From NCBI GenBank assembly GCA_018824085.1, contig JAHJHI010000050.1, positions 62,001-126,000 of the forward strand: a DNA stretch of 64,000 nucleotides. Reading direction: 5' to 3'. Positions 54,110-63,917 of this stretch are shown one piece after another. Under the pieces are notes generated by a model. The model worked only from the letters and a program-made list of their open reading frames with translations, had not been told where the DNA came from and did no database searches. Both the position numbers and the translations under genes were made by a program. The stretch is from Gammaproteobacteria bacterium. Lineage in GTDB: Bacteria > Pseudomonadota > Gammaproteobacteria > Burkholderiales > Rhodocyclaceae. Position 1 is the first letter of the stretch, and each line of letters opens with the position of its first letter.

Positions 54110-56002
54110 TCAGGCAGCGCGCGCTTCGGGGCTGATCAGGCTGGAGCGCGACACGCCGCGTGAATCACCGAGCGAGCCCAGCAATTCCTTCATGTCGAGG
54201 ATGAGCACGATCTGGCCGTTGGACAGCGTGGTCACCCCGGCGACCCCCTTCGGACGGAAATCGTCCAGGCTCTTGATCACCGCGTCCTCGCGGCCGGCGA
54301 AGTTGTCGATCGCCAGGATGAAGGACGATTCGGCCGACTGCATCAGCACGCCGTACTGCGGATAGTTTTTCTGCGGCCAGCCGAGCAGCCGCGCAAGCGG
54401 CATCACCGGCATCACGTCGCCGCGCACCACCATCGTCGCGCGACCACCCACCTCCTGCACGTCTTCCTGCTGGATCGGCAGGATTTCGCGCACCATCGAC
54501 AGCGGTACCGCGAAGTGCTGTTCGGCCAGGCGCACCAGCAGCACCGGCAGAATGGCCAGCGTCAGCGGCAGGGAAATCACGAAGGTCGTGCCCTTGCCCT
54601 GAATGGAGCGGATTTCGATCGAACCGTTGAGCTTCTGGATATTGGTCTTCACCACATCCATGCCGACCCCTCGACCCGACACGTCGGACACCGCAGCCGC
54701 CGTCGAGAAGCCGGGCAGGAACACGAGGTTCAGGCTGGCGCGCTCGTCCAGCGTGTTGGCTTCCTCGTCGGTGATCAGTCCCTTTTCAAGTGCCTTGGCA
54801 CGCAGGCGTTCGGCATTCATGCCGTGGCCGTCGTCGGCCACCATGATGACGATGTGGTCGCCTTCCTGGCGCGCTTCGAGACGCACGACCGACTTGCCGG
54901 GCTTGCCCTGGGCGATGCGTTCCTCGGGCTTTTCGACCCCGTGATCGACCGCGTTGCGGATCAGGTGAATGATGGGATCCGACAGATCCTCGATCATCGT
55001 CTTGTCGATCTCGGTCTCTTCGCCGACCAGTGCAAGCTCCACGTCCTTGCCGAGGTTGCGTGCGAGATCGCGGGCGATGCGCGGGTATTTCTGAAACAGG
55101 CGGCCGATCGGCTGCATGCGGGTCTTCATCACCGCGTTCTGCAGATCGGACACCAGCAGGTCGAGCTGGCTGACGGCAGCGTCGAGCGCGTGCAGCGTTT
55201 CGTTGTCGTTCTTGCCGGCGAGGATGTCCGCACGCAGCGAGGTGAGACGGTTCTTCGTCAGGCCGATCTCGCCCGACAGGTTCAGCACCTGGTCCAGACG
55301 CGAGGTATCGACGCGGATCGAGTTGTCGCGGCCCTTTTCGGCGTCGCGACGCCCGGTCGGCGCAGGCGCTCCCGGGCGGTCATTGGAACGCCGTCCGAAG
55401 GCGGCATTGACGACCGCGGCGACAGCGGCTTCGCCGTCGTTGGCCGAGCGCGCGGCCGCCGGTTCAGGCACGGCCTGGGGCGCCACCGGCACGACGCCGG
55501 TCACCGCCTGATGCAGCAGGTTCCAGTCGGGCTCGACGCCGGCAACGCCAGCCGGTGCGGCGGCTTTCTCGGCCGGCGCAGGGGCCGCTTCGGCCACTTC
55601 CTGTTCCAGTTCGCCCGCCAGCGCGGCGCGCAGGCGGGTCATCACACCGGTGTCGGCGGGTGCCGGCAGCATGCCGCGCTCCAGCGCACCGAACATGTCC
55701 CGCACGATGCCGGTGGCGTCGAGAATGACGTCCATCAGTCCCGGCGTCACTTCCATGTCGCCGTTGCGCAGCTTGTCGAACAGGTTTTCCGTCAGGTGAC
55801 ACAGCGCAACCAGTTCAGCCGCGTTCAGGAACCCCGCACCGCCCTTGATGGTGTGGAAGCCACGAAAGATCTCGTTCAGCAGTCCGCGGTCATTCGGGGT
55901 CTTTTCCAGATCGACCAGCTTGTTGTCCACGCCGGACAGCAGGTCGGTCGCTTCGACCAGAAAGTCCTGCAGCAGATCTTCCATTCCCTGAAAGTCACTC
56001 AT
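54110..56002 (-). CDS. cheA: Chemotaxis sensor kinase CheA
   Basis: A 630-residue CheA. The Hpt domain has the phosphoacceptor His near residue 50 in FHTIKGGAGFLN. An alanine-rich linker replaces a clear CheY-binding P2. Dimerisation (IRVDTSRLDQVLNLSGE), HATPase (HLIRNAVDHGVE, ADDGHGM, GRGVGMDVV) and CheW-like C-terminal domains follow. It phosphorylates CheY and CheV receivers in response to chemoreceptors. It is last in the cheV-cheV-cheY-cheZ-cheA series. Confidence 0.96.
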   Translation of the reverse strand: MSDFQGMEDLLQDFLVEATDLLSGVDNKLVDLEKTPNDRGLLNEIFRGFHTIKGGAGFLNAAELVALCHLTENLFDKLRNGDMEVTPGLMDVILDATGIVRDMFGALERGMLPAPADTGVMTRLRAALAGELEQEVAEAAPAPAEKAAAPAGVAGVEPDWNLLHQAVTGVVPVAPQAVPEPAAARSANDGEAAVAAVVNAAFGRRSNDRPGAPAPTGRRDAEKGRDNSIRVDTSRLDQVLNLSGEIGLTKNRLTSLRADILAGKNDNETLHALDAAVSQLDLLVSDLQNAVMKTRMQPIGRLFQKYPRIARDLARNLGKDVELALVGEETEIDKTMIEDLSDPIIHLIRNAVDHGVEKPEERIAQGKPGKSVVRLEARQEGDHIVIMVADDGHGMNAERLRAKALEKGLITDEEANTLDERASLNLVFLPGFSTAAAVSDVSGRGVGMDVVKTNIQKLNGSIEIRSIQGKGTTFVISLPLTLAILPVLLVRLAEQHFAVPLSMVREILPIQQEDVQEVGGRATMVVRGDVMPVMPLARLLGWPQKNYPQYGVLMQSAESSFILAIDNFAGREDAVIKSLDDFRPKGVAGVTTLSNGQIVLILDMKELLGSLGDSRGVSRSSLISPEARAA

Positions 56003-56146
56003 CGTTCGCTCCTGTGGCAGGCGGAACCACGCTGCTTCCGCACGCCCTCCTGCTTCTGTTGTTCCGGCCCCGCGGCATCAAGCGCCCGCGCGGCCGACCT
56101 TTTCCTGCCGTTTCATCCGGCCTGGGCCGTCCTGCCATCGACTGCG

Positions 56147-57010
56147 TCAGAAACCGAGGCTCTCCAGCAGGTCATCGACCTGTTCCTGATTGGACACCAC
56201 GTCATCGCGGCCTTCCGCGTTGATCACCGGTCCGTTGAGCAGACCTTCGGGCGCACTGGCCCGCTTGGCCGCCGGCATGGATTCGATCAGCACCTGCACC
56301 AGACCGCTCTCAAGCTTTTGCGACATTTCCACGACTTTCTTGATGACCTGACCGGTCAGATCCTGAAAGTCCTGCGCCATCATGATTTCGTTCAGCTGCG
56401 CCCGGGTGTCGCGGGCGAAACCCGGCACGTCGCCGAGGAAGGCACGGGTTTCACTCGCCAGAGCCTTGAATTCCTCCGGCGAAAGTTCGTTGCGGTAGAG
56501 CTTTTCCCAGCGGTCGTGCAGTCCGCTCGAACGGGCTTCTACGTCGTCCTGCAGCGGGATCGCGACATCGGTGGCGTTGAGCACGCGGCTCGCCGCCTTC
56601 TCGGTCATCTGCGCGACGTAGTTCAGGCGGCTGCGCGCGTCAGGCATCTGGTTGGCGACCTCTTCCAGCGCGTCGTCGTAGCCGAGCTGGCGCAGCGTGT
56701 CGTGCAACTGGCGTGCGAGGTGGCCGACGCGGTTGAACACCGCGTCACAGCTATGCTCGTCGGCGGCGGCCGCCGCTGCGGCATCCATTTCCCCCGACGC
56801 TTCGGGCACTTCGTGGGACGTCGCATACTCGTCGGACACGGACTCGAACAACGCTTCGAGATCCGGGCCGTCACCACTGCCGTTGGCGCTGTTCGCGGCC
56901 TCCGCGACAACTTCAAGACGGACCTTCTGCGGTGTTTCCGAGGCAATGCTGTCGAACAGGGCCTGCAAGTCGTCGGAATCGCCTGTTTCATCAACTTTCA
57001 GCTTCTTCAC
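56147..57010 (-). CDS. cheZ: CheY phosphatase CheZ
   Basis: A 287-residue CheZ, longer than the E. coli protein (214) because of an acidic N-terminal extension of about 80 residues. The catalytic glutamine lies in MMAQDFQDLTGQVIKKVVE and the C-terminal CheY-binding peptide is QVDDLLESLGF. The core is a long four-helix bundle. It follows cheY by 22 bases. Confidence 0.93.
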   Translation of the reverse strand: MKKLKVDETGDSDDLQALFDSIASETPQKVRLEVVAEAANSANGSGDGPDLEALFESVSDEYATSHEVPEASGEMDAAAAAAADEHSCDAVFNRVGHLARQLHDTLRQLGYDDALEEVANQMPDARSRLNYVAQMTEKAASRVLNATDVAIPLQDDVEARSSGLHDRWEKLYRNELSPEEFKALASETRAFLGDVPGFARDTRAQLNEIMMAQDFQDLTGQVIKKVVEMSQKLESGLVQVLIESMPAAKRASAPEGLLNGPVINAEGRDDVVSNQEQVDDLLESLGF

Positions 57011-57032
57011 GATTTCATCTCCCGATGCCGAT

Positions 57033-57431
57033 TCACGCGGCCTTCTTGTCCATCTTCTCGAAAATCTTCGTCAGTTTTTCGCTCATCGTGCCGGCGGTGA
57101 AGGGTTTCACGATGTAGCCCGAGGCACCGGCCTGGGCTGCTTCGATGATGTTTTCCTTCTTGGCCTCCGCCGTGATCATCAGCAGGGGAAGATTCTTCAG
57201 CGCCGGGTCGGCGCGGATGGCGCGCAGCAACTCGATGCCGGTCATGTTCGGCATGTTCCAGTCGGACACCACGAAATCGAACTCGCCGGCCTTGAGCTTC
57301 TGCAGTGCGATGACGCCGTCCTCGGCCTCTTCCACGTTGGTGAAGCCCAGCTCCTTGAGCAGGTTGCGGACGATGCGGCGCATCGTCGAAAAATCGTCGA
57401 CTACAAGAAACTTCATCTTCGGATCTGACAT
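57033..57431 (-). CDS. cheY: Chemotaxis response regulator CheY
   Basis: A 132-residue single receiver domain. [20 protein letters not shown] contains the acidic pocket, Asp57 is the phosphorylation site ([12 protein letters not shown]), and the conserved Thr ([10 protein letters not shown]) and Lys (IVKPFT) follow. It controls flagellar motor switching. It lies between cheV and cheZ. Confidence 0.96.
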   Translation of the reverse strand: MSDPKMKFLVVDDFSTMRRIVRNLLKELGFTNVEEAEDGVIALQKLKAGEFDFVVSDWNMPNMTGIELLRAIRADPALKNLPLLMITAEAKKENIIEAAQAGASGYIVKPFTAGTMSEKLTKIFEKMDKKAA

Positions 57432-57445
57432 GGCCTACCTCCGTC

Positions 57446-58390
57446 TCAGGCTTTGTTTGTCTGCAGCAACGGGCGCAGCGTGTCGGCCAGTACTTCGGCA
57501 TCGAACTTCGCCACGTAAGCGTCTACGCCGACGCTCTTGCCCATGGCCCGGTTCGCTTCGGACGACAGTGACGAGTGCATCACCACCGGTATTGCGGCAA
57601 ATCTCGGGTCGTTCTTGATGTGCCGGGTCAGCACGTAACCGTCCATCTCCGGCATCTCGGCATCCACAAGGATGAGATCGATCTCGTCCGTCAGCGGCAG
57701 GCCGGTCTGCGTGGCGTGCGCCGCCATGCCCTGCAACCGGGCCCAGGCCTCGGCGCCGTTGCTGGCGTGCTTGTGGCGGATGTTCAGCTTGTCGAGCACT
57801 TCGGCGATCTTCTTGCGGGCCACCGCGGAATCGTCGACAAAGAAGATGTTCGGCGAGTAGTTGCCACCCAGCGGCGGAATTTCGGCAATCGCCGCTTCAC
57901 CGAAGGTGCCCGCCAGGATGCTCTCGACGTCCAGGATGGACACCAGCCGGCCGTCGTCCAGTTCGGTGATCGCGGTGATGTAGAGCTGTTCGCTCGTCAC
58001 GACGGATTCCGGGGCACGCACACGGTCCCAATCAACGCGGATGATGCGGTCGACCTCATGCACCAGGAAACCCAGCGTGCGCTTGCTGTACTCGGTCACC
58101 ATCATGGCGCCGCCCATGCCTTCCGGCGCGTCGGTCAGATTCATGATGCGCGCGAGCGACAGCACCGGAATCACGTTGCCGCGCAGCGATATCAGGCCCT
58201 CGACGCCGGCCGGCATGTTGGGCGTCGGCGTGACGGTCGGTGTGCGGCTGACTTCGCGCACCTTGAATACGTTGATGCCGAACAGCTCGTGCGTACCGAG
58301 CGAGAACAGCAGGATTTCCATCTTGTTGGAGCCCGCCAGCTTGGTTCGGGCATCCACCTGTTCGAGCAGGTTCTGATCGGTTCTGTCCAT
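57446..58390 (-). CDS. cheV: CheV coupling protein, copy 1
   Basis: A 314-residue CheV: an N-terminal CheW-like domain (about 1-165; ELFGINVFKVREV) and a C-terminal receiver (about 180-310) with NIFFVDDSAVARKK and the phosphoacceptor Asp in ILVDAEMPEMDG. CheV links receptors to CheA and may adapt by phosphorylation. It is 21 bases downstream of another cheV and 14 bases upstream of cheY. Confidence 0.94.
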   Translation of the reverse strand: MDRTDQNLLEQVDARTKLAGSNKMEILLFSLGTHELFGINVFKVREVSRTPTVTPTPNMPAGVEGLISLRGNVIPVLSLARIMNLTDAPEGMGGAMMVTEYSKRTLGFLVHEVDRIIRVDWDRVRAPESVVTSEQLYITAITELDDGRLVSILDVESILAGTFGEAAIAEIPPLGGNYSPNIFFVDDSAVARKKIAEVLDKLNIRHKHASNGAEAWARLQGMAAHATQTGLPLTDEIDLILVDAEMPEMDGYVLTRHIKNDPRFAAIPVVMHSSLSSEANRAMGKSVGVDAYVAKFDAEVLADTLRPLLQTNKA

Positions 58391-58411
58391 GGTGTGAGTC
58401 TCCAGTCGCGT

Positions 58412-59383
58412 TCAGGCAGCCGCGCGGTCGCCGGTCGTGCCGCGGCGAATGAGGCGGGTGATGGTTTCGGCCAGGCGCTGGGCCTCGAACTTGGACACGT
58501 ACTCGTCAACGCCGACCGAGCGGCCGAGCTGCTGGTTCGAGCCGGACGACAGCGACGAGTGCATCACCACCGGAATGCCGATGAAGCGCGGGTCGGCCTT
58601 GATGTTCTTGGTCAGGATGTAGCCGTCCATCTCCGGCATTTCGACGTCGGTCAGGATCATGCTCACCAGGTCCGACACCTTGCGTCCGTTGGATGCGGCG
58701 TAGGCGGCGATCTTGTTGAGTTCGAGCCACATCGCTGAACCGTTGATCGCGGACACATACTTGACGCCCATCAGGTCCAGCGTGCGGGTGATCTGGTTGC
58801 GCGCAACCGGCGAGTCGTCGCAGAAGAAGATCATCGCGTCCTCGATGCCGAGCGGCTTGATGTCCTTGAACGCGAGGTCGTTGTCGAAGTCCGCCGTCTC
58901 CGACAGGATCTTCTCGACGTCCAGCATCATCACGAGGCGGTTGTCCGCCAGTTCCGTCACCGCCGTCACCAGACCGCCGAGGTTGGCGGTCAGCATGGCC
59001 GGCGGCACACGCATCTGCGACCAGTCCAGCCGCAGGATGGTGTCAACCGACTCGACCAGGAAACCCTGGGTGTGGCCGTTGTACTCGGTCACGATCATGA
59101 CGTCGCGCGCCGTGTCGCTCGGGAACTGCGCGAACTTCGCGAGATCGACCACCGGCACCAGCGCACCGCGCAGGCTCACCATGCCTTCGACCGCCACCGG
59201 CATGTCGGGCGCGGCCGTGAGTGCCGGCGTACGCATGACCTCGCGCACCTTGAACACATTGATGCCGAATGTCTCGCGCCGCCCGGTACGTGTATCCACG
59301 CCCAGCGAAAACATCAGTATTTCGAGCTTGTTGGTACCCGCAAGCTTGGTGCGGGCATCGATATTCTTGAGTAACTCTGACAT
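58412..59383 (-). CDS. cheV: CheV coupling protein, copy 2
   Basis: A 323-residue CheV with the same CheW-plus-receiver layout: FGINVFKVREVMRTP in the first domain and IFFCDDSPVARNQITRT and ILTDVEMPEMDG in the second. It differs enough from the neighbouring copy to be an old duplication. A FliA-like promoter lies directly upstream, so both cheV genes, cheY, cheZ and cheA are likely transcribed from it. Confidence 0.94.
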   Translation of the reverse strand: MSELLKNIDARTKLAGTNKLEILMFSLGVDTRTGRRETFGINVFKVREVMRTPALTAAPDMPVAVEGMVSLRGALVPVVDLAKFAQFPSDTARDVMIVTEYNGHTQGFLVESVDTILRLDWSQMRVPPAMLTANLGGLVTAVTELADNRLVMMLDVEKILSETADFDNDLAFKDIKPLGIEDAMIFFCDDSPVARNQITRTLDLMGVKYVSAINGSAMWLELNKIAAYAASNGRKVSDLVSMILTDVEMPEMDGYILTKNIKADPRFIGIPVVMHSSLSSGSNQQLGRSVGVDEYVSKFEAQRLAETITRLIRRGTTGDRAAA

Positions 59384-59448
59384 GTCGGCCTCGTCTGTCT
59401 GGTCTGTGGCACGAATACAACCGGGTGCTAGAAGGTTTACGGCGGCAG

Positions 59449-59475
59449 TCGATCAGACTTGAACATCTGAAAGCG
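59449..59475 (-). promoter_or_regulatory. FliA (sigma-28) promoter of the cheV-cheV-cheYZA operon
   Basis: On the minus strand TCAAGTCT, 11 bases and GCCGTAAA lie within about 59439-59467 in the gap upstream of copy 2 of cheV; each half matches 6 of 8 consensus bases. Exact ends may be off by a few bases. It would transcribe the whole che series. Confidence 0.68.
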
Positions 59476-59526
59476 CGCGATACAGGGACGCCTGCACGGC
59501 ACCGCTTCGCCGTGCGCCCACCACGC

Positions 59527-61548
59527 TCACACGCGGAAACGCGCACCCGCCTCGTCCAGACCGACCGCCAGCGCACGCAGTCGTCCGGCTTCGTCGGCCA
59601 TGGCCGCTATCGCATGGCTGTTCTCCTCCGACATCTGGGCGATCCGCTCGACCGCACGCGCGACGTCGTGGCTGGCCGTGGTCTGTTCGCTGACCGATTC
59701 GGCGATGCCTGCAATGCCCTCCGACGTGGACGCCGCCGCCTGCGCGGCACGTGTCAGCGCCTCGACCACACGGTTCAGCTGCTCGCGCGACGCGTCGATC
59801 GCCTGGCCGCCCCGACGCACGACGGCGTCGACGCCGCCGGCCCGCGCGTCCAGCGTGCGCGTGACCTGCTCGATCTCGAGCGCCGACGCGGCCGATTTTT
59901 CGGCGAGCTTGCGCACCTCGTCGGCAACCACTGCAAAGCCGCGGCCCTGTTCGCCGGCCCGAGCCGCTTCGATGGCCGCATTCAGCGCCAGCAGATTGGT
60001 CTGCTCCGCGATGTCCTTCACCTGGCGCGTCATGTCGCTGATCGCACGCGTACTCGCGACAAACGCCGCTGCCGCTTCGGATATCTCGCCGACCACGACG
60101 CCGACCGCGTCGAGTTCGCCGCTGACCGCGTCTATCGCGCGCCGGCCGTGACCGGCCTCCTCGTTGCTGGCCTCGGCCGCCCGGCGCATGTCGGACGCGC
60201 CGTCCGACACGCTGGTGATCGACACCGACAACTCCTCGATGGTCGCCGCCATCGCCGACGCGGACTGGCTCTGCTGCGCCGACGCCTCACTGATCTGCTG
60301 CGTGGCGCTGGCCACCGCGTGGGTGACCCGCGTCACGTCTCCGGCCGACGTCTTCACCTGGCCGATGAGCGCCGACAACCCGTCAGCCATGCGGTTGAAA
60401 CTGCGCGCGATATCGGCGAACTCGTCGCGCCCGGCCACCTCGATGCGCGCCGTCAGGTCGCCCTCGGCGAGGAGCTGTCCGCCACGGATGGTGCGCGCGA
60501 TGTCCTGCTGCAGGGACGCATACAGCCCGAGCGCCAGATAGACCGCCAGCAGCACGCCGGTTGCCAGCCCGGCGCTGGTGACGATCAGGCTGTGCACCGT
60601 ATCGGCCCGATGCGCGGCAAGGCTGGCGTCCAGCCCGTCGAGCAGCGTATTGGCCGTCGTCAGCGCGGCGACGACCGGCGCCGTGGCCTGGTTGAACACC
60701 TCGGCCGGCGCGACATCGAATCTTTCGCCCAGCACGCTGGATTCGATCATCGTGCGCGTTGCGACGAAGGCCTCGCGCAGCGCCGTGACCGCTGTCGATA
60801 CGCTGCCGGCAGCCTCCGGCGAGTAGGTGAGCACGCGTTCGAGCACCCGTTCGGTCGCGTCGATGTGGTTGGCGGAAAGCTGCATCAGCGAACCCAGGGC
60901 AACCGCGGACGACTGCGGCAAGGTACGGCTCGCCGAGACCGATGCGGCACGTCCGCGCAGCTGGCCAAGGTATTCGATGGTCGCGGGCGCCACCAGCACG
61001 CTCGCTTCCATCAGCGTGTAGCTGTCGGGATGGGGGTCGAAGCTCAGGCTGGAGGCATCGGCGGCGAGCCGGAAGTCATTCAGGAGGTTGCGGATGAGGG
61101 CCGAATGGCGCGCAAAGTTGTCGGCGCCGTTCGCGCCTGCCATCAGCTGGCGCAGCGCACGCCATTCGCCGACCGCCCGCTCGATCGACGCCTGCTGGCG
61201 CAGCACGTCGGGCGTCTGTCCGTCGAGCGCCGCCAGCGCGGCCAGGCCGGCTTCGACGTCGACCGCCTTGGCCTCCACCTTGGCGCTCAGGCTCGCGTCA
61301 CCACTGAGCATCGTCGACGACATGCCGCGATGCTGCTGGACATCGACCAGCACGCCGAGCAGCGCGCGCACATAGCGCGCGCCGACCAGTTCGCGGTCCA
61401 TCGCGCGCACCGCGTCCACGTGGGTCACCACCACGCTTGCCGCCAGCAGCACGGTAGCCAACAGCAGGATGCCCATGACCAAAATCATCTTGGGCGCGAA
61501 GCGCAGGCGCGACATCAGAGCGCGAGCGGGCTGCAGCAGGATATTCAT
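59527..61548 (-). CDS. Methyl-accepting chemotaxis protein with large periplasmic domain
   Basis: A 673-residue receptor with membrane helices at about 22-42 and 321-341 and a 270-residue helical sensor between them; [14 protein letters not shown] near its start resembles nitrate/nitrite (NIT-like) sensing domains. A HAMP domain ([27 protein letters not shown] in two elements) and a full signalling hairpin with [20 protein letters not shown] follow. GGAGAA precedes the ATG at 61548. It has its own sigma-28-like promoter. Confidence 0.92.
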   Translation of the reverse strand: MNILLQPARALMSRLRFAPKMILVMGILLLATVLLAASVVVTHVDAVRAMDRELVGARYVRALLGVLVDVQQHRGMSSTMLSGDASLSAKVEAKAVDVEAGLAALAALDGQTPDVLRQQASIERAVGEWRALRQLMAGANGADNFARHSALIRNLLNDFRLAADASSLSFDPHPDSYTLMEASVLVAPATIEYLGQLRGRAASVSASRTLPQSSAVALGSLMQLSANHIDATERVLERVLTYSPEAAGSVSTAVTALREAFVATRTMIESSVLGERFDVAPAEVFNQATAPVVAALTTANTLLDGLDASLAAHRADTVHSLIVTSAGLATGVLLAVYLALGLYASLQQDIARTIRGGQLLAEGDLTARIEVAGRDEFADIARSFNRMADGLSALIGQVKTSAGDVTRVTHAVASATQQISEASAQQSQSASAMAATIEELSVSITSVSDGASDMRRAAEASNEEAGHGRRAIDAVSGELDAVGVVVGEISEAAAAFVASTRAISDMTRQVKDIAEQTNLLALNAAIEAARAGEQGRGFAVVADEVRKLAEKSAASALEIEQVTRTLDARAGGVDAVVRRGGQAIDASREQLNRVVEALTRAAQAAASTSEGIAGIAESVSEQTTASHDVARAVERIAQMSEENSHAIAAMADEAGRLRALAVGLDEAGARFRV

Positions 61549-61646
61549 CGTCGTTCTCCGCGGCGGGCGGACGCACGGCACTGCGCGCCTTGCCCTGAAA
61601 GGTTGGACGGCTGGCTCCCCACCGGGCGCACCCGATCTCGACCCGC

Positions 61647-61674
61647 CAGTACTTTCTACGGCAGCGTGGCGAAA
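61647..61674 (-). promoter_or_regulatory. Possible FliA promoter of the large chemoreceptor gene
   Basis: On the minus strand TTAATTTT, 11 bases and GCCGTAGA (about 61674-61648) agree with the sigma-28 consensus at 6 and 5 of 8 positions. It is about 100 bases upstream of the receptor ATG. Confidence 0.5.
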
Positions 61675-61718
61675 AAATTAATGCAGCGCAGCATTTCTTG
61701 CGCATCCTGGCGTCGACG

Positions 61719-61741
61719 AAAAAGGGCGCCTTCCGGCGCCC
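61719..61741 (-). terminator. Terminator after the C-terminal-sensor chemoreceptor
   Basis: On the minus strand GGGCGCC/GGCGCCC with a 4-base loop is followed by TTTTTC. It separates the two chemoreceptor transcripts. Confidence 0.9.
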
Positions 61742-61775
61742 CCGCTTCATCCGCGCACGCAGTGCCCGGCGTGCG

Positions 61776-63482
61776 TCAGGCGACGTAGCCGATGCGAAAG
61801 CCTCCCCAGTGCCGTCCGCAGACGTGGATCGGCGCGGAGATGTCGTGCACCACCTCGCCGGTGTCGCGGCGGTAGGTCTGGATCAGGAAAGGCTGATCGT
61901 GCGCACCGCAGCGACGGCCGACCGGATCGTCGAAGATCCGCTTGGTCCGGTTGCCCGCGATGTCCTTCTTCTCGTCGCCGGTCAGTGGCTGCGTGAAGCG
62001 CTTGTTGTGCGTCGGGAAGTAGCCCTTGCGATCCACCGCACCGGCATAGATCAGGCTGGCGTTCGCGTCGAGCACCGGCTCCTGGATCGCCGGCAGCAGG
62101 CGGTCGGTCAGCGCGTCGAAGCGCGTCGTGTATTTGGTCGGGCGGGTGCCGGCGATCGGCTGATAGTTCTCGTCGAACAGGTCGTCGAGCTTGATTTCGC
62201 CACGCTTGACGGCGGCTTCGAGGCAGTTGCCCACCTTCTGCGCCACATCGGCGACCAGCGCCGGCATGCGTGCGTGCATCGCCACCGCCTGCTCGCCAGC
62301 CGCGCCAAGACGGAACACCTGCGCAAGCTCGGCCAGATTGCTCGACAGCACGTCCAGGCGCCCGGCGTCGACCGCGGTGGCGCGCGACACGTCGCGGTTG
62401 GATTCCGCCATGACGGCAATACGCTGCACGTGCTGTTCGACCTGCTCGCCGAGCGCGTGATTCTGGCGCATGGCATCGACCGTGCCGCCGACGCGGGCAA
62501 GCGTTGCGTCGGCACATTCACGGATGCGCTCCAGCGTCGCCACGGCCTCGCTCGCCAGTGCCGCACCGCTGTTCGCCTCGACCGCGCTGGCGCGGATGGC
62601 GGAGGCGGCATCGGCGGTTTCGCGCTGGACCGCCGAAATCATCGTGTGGATCTGGCCGGTCGACAGCGCCGTGCGTTCCGCCAGCTTGCGCACCTCGTCC
62701 GCCACCACGGCAAACCCGCGCCCCTGTTCGCCGGCCCGTGCCGCTTCGATCGCTGCATTGAGCGCCAGCAGATTCGTCTGGTCCGCGATCTCGCGAATCA
62801 CCTGCACCACGCCGCCTATTTCCTGCGAACGGCTGCCCAGATGATCAATCTGCCGGGCACAGTGCTCGACGCTGTCCGATACGCGCACCATCTCTTCGGC
62901 GACGCGATTGACGACCAGCGTGCCTTGCTGTGACAGCTCGCGCGAACGCGACGCGTCATCCACCGTACAGGTGGCGACCTCGGTGGCCGCCTGCATGCTC
63001 GCCTTCATGTTGCCCACGTCGGCGCTCGCCGCACTCGACGCGGCGCTTTGCGCTTCGGTTGAGCCGGCCACCCGTTCGGCGCCGCTGCCCAGCCCTGCGC
63101 AGGCCGCCTGGAGGCGCGACGACGTGAATACCATCTTCGCCATGGCAGCACTGAATTCGGCGACCAGCCTGTTGTAGCTGCCGGCAAGGCGGGGCAGCGC
63201 ACCGTATCCGGCCACGGGAAGTTCGGCTGTCAGGTCGCCGTGCTGACGCGCCCGCTCCATGGTGCTCACCAGGGATTCGAGCGGTCGTTCAAAGATGACC
63301 GCGCACAGGCCGCGTACCGCGAGCAGCGCCACAAGGGCCAGCATTGCGGCAACGCCCGCATCGCCCCAGGCGATCGCGGCACCGCCCCACGCGTGCATGC
63401 CGGCGTGGGTAAACAGAAGGATGGGGTACAGCCCGAGCCAGGGCAGGTTTCGGCGCAGGATTGCGCCGGTGGATATCGTCAT
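61776..63482 (-). CDS. Chemoreceptor with a C-terminal cytoplasmic sensor-like domain
   Basis: A 568-residue receptor. Two closely spaced membrane helices (about 17-33 and 38-62) leave only a short loop outside, so there is no periplasmic sensor. A HAMP-like region and the hairpin tip [20 protein letters not shown] are followed, after the hairpin, by a C-terminal domain of about 150 residues (about 420-568) ending [16 protein letters not shown]. That domain resembles a Cache-type fold with aromatic and His/Cys residues and is predicted to face the cytoplasm. GGAGA precedes the ATG at 63482. Confidence 0.88.
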   Translation of the reverse strand: MTISTGAILRRNLPWLGLYPILLFTHAGMHAWGGAAIAWGDAGVAAMLALVALLAVRGLCAVIFERPLESLVSTMERARQHGDLTAELPVAGYGALPRLAGSYNRLVAEFSAAMAKMVFTSSRLQAACAGLGSGAERVAGSTEAQSAASSAASADVGNMKASMQAATEVATCTVDDASRSRELSQQGTLVVNRVAEEMVRVSDSVEHCARQIDHLGSRSQEIGGVVQVIREIADQTNLLALNAAIEAARAGEQGRGFAVVADEVRKLAERTALSTGQIHTMISAVQRETADAASAIRASAVEANSGAALASEAVATLERIRECADATLARVGGTVDAMRQNHALGEQVEQHVQRIAVMAESNRDVSRATAVDAGRLDVLSSNLAELAQVFRLGAAGEQAVAMHARMPALVADVAQKVGNCLEAAVKRGEIKLDDLFDENYQPIAGTRPTKYTTRFDALTDRLLPAIQEPVLDANASLIYAGAVDRKGYFPTHNKRFTQPLTGDEKKDIAGNRTKRIFDDPVGRRCGAHDQPFLIQTYRRDTGEVVHDISAPIHVCGRHWGGFRIGYVA

Positions 63483-63538
63483 TTTCTTCGTCTCCTCTGC
63501 GGTGTGGGGCATCGTGTGCCCCGACCGTGGTAGAGGGA

Positions 63539-63565
63539 GTTACGTCACGACGACAGCAACCTTTA
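63539..63565 (-). promoter_or_regulatory. FliA (sigma-28) promoter of the C-terminal-sensor chemoreceptor
   Basis: On the minus strand TAAAGGTT (63565-63558), exactly 11 bases and GACGTAAC (63546-63539) match the consensus at 7 and about 4 of 8 positions. Start of transcription would be near 63530. Confidence 0.68.
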
Positions 63566-63582
63566 GGGCGTTCTCGCCCACA

Positions 63583-63888
63583 TCAGTCAATCCGGAACAG
63601 TTTCTGGAAATTGGCGACCTCCAGGACCTGGCGCACCGGCCCATGGGCATTTGCGAGACTGACGTCGCGCTTGGCGGCGCGCGCCTTGTCGCGCAGCATC
63701 AGCAGCATGCCCAGAGCCGAACTGTCGAGATAGGAGACGGCGCCAAGATCGATCGTGAGCGTCGTGATGGCGTCCTGCGCGAGCAGCCCCTCGGTGGCGT
63801 CCCGGAATTCGCGATGGGATGCAAAATCGAAACGCCCTTCAAGACTGATCCGTGCAACCTGATCCGCAACTGTCTGCCTGATTTCCAT
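63583..63888 (-). CDS. STAS-domain protein (anti-sigma-factor antagonist-like)
   Basis: A 101-residue single STAS domain. Residues ISLEGRFDFASHREF and the phosphorylation-site segment SYLDSSALGMLLMLRDKA are typical of SpoIIAA-like proteins, with Ser in DSSALG as the candidate phosphoacceptor. GGAAGGCG precedes the ATG. Its partner kinase is not in the window. Its place between a likely cheB and chemoreceptors suggests a link to chemotaxis or flagellar control. Confidence 0.88.
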   Translation of the reverse strand: MEIRQTVADQVARISLEGRFDFASHREFRDATEGLLAQDAITTLTIDLGAVSYLDSSALGMLLMLRDKARAAKRDVSLANAHGPVRQVLEVANFQKLFRID

Positions 63889-63917
63889 GGTTTCGCCTTC
63901 CTGGATGAATGATCTTG

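Noticed and set aside
54515-57100. Very long open frame on the plus strand opposite cheA and cheZ
   Set aside because: It mirrors strongly conserved chemotaxis genes on the other strand and is a product of high GC codon bias; it has no recognisable domain.
59425-61788. Long plus-strand open frame opposite a chemoreceptor
   Set aside because: The minus strand encodes a clear chemoreceptor with the conserved hairpin; the plus frame is arginine/histidine-rich shadow sequence.
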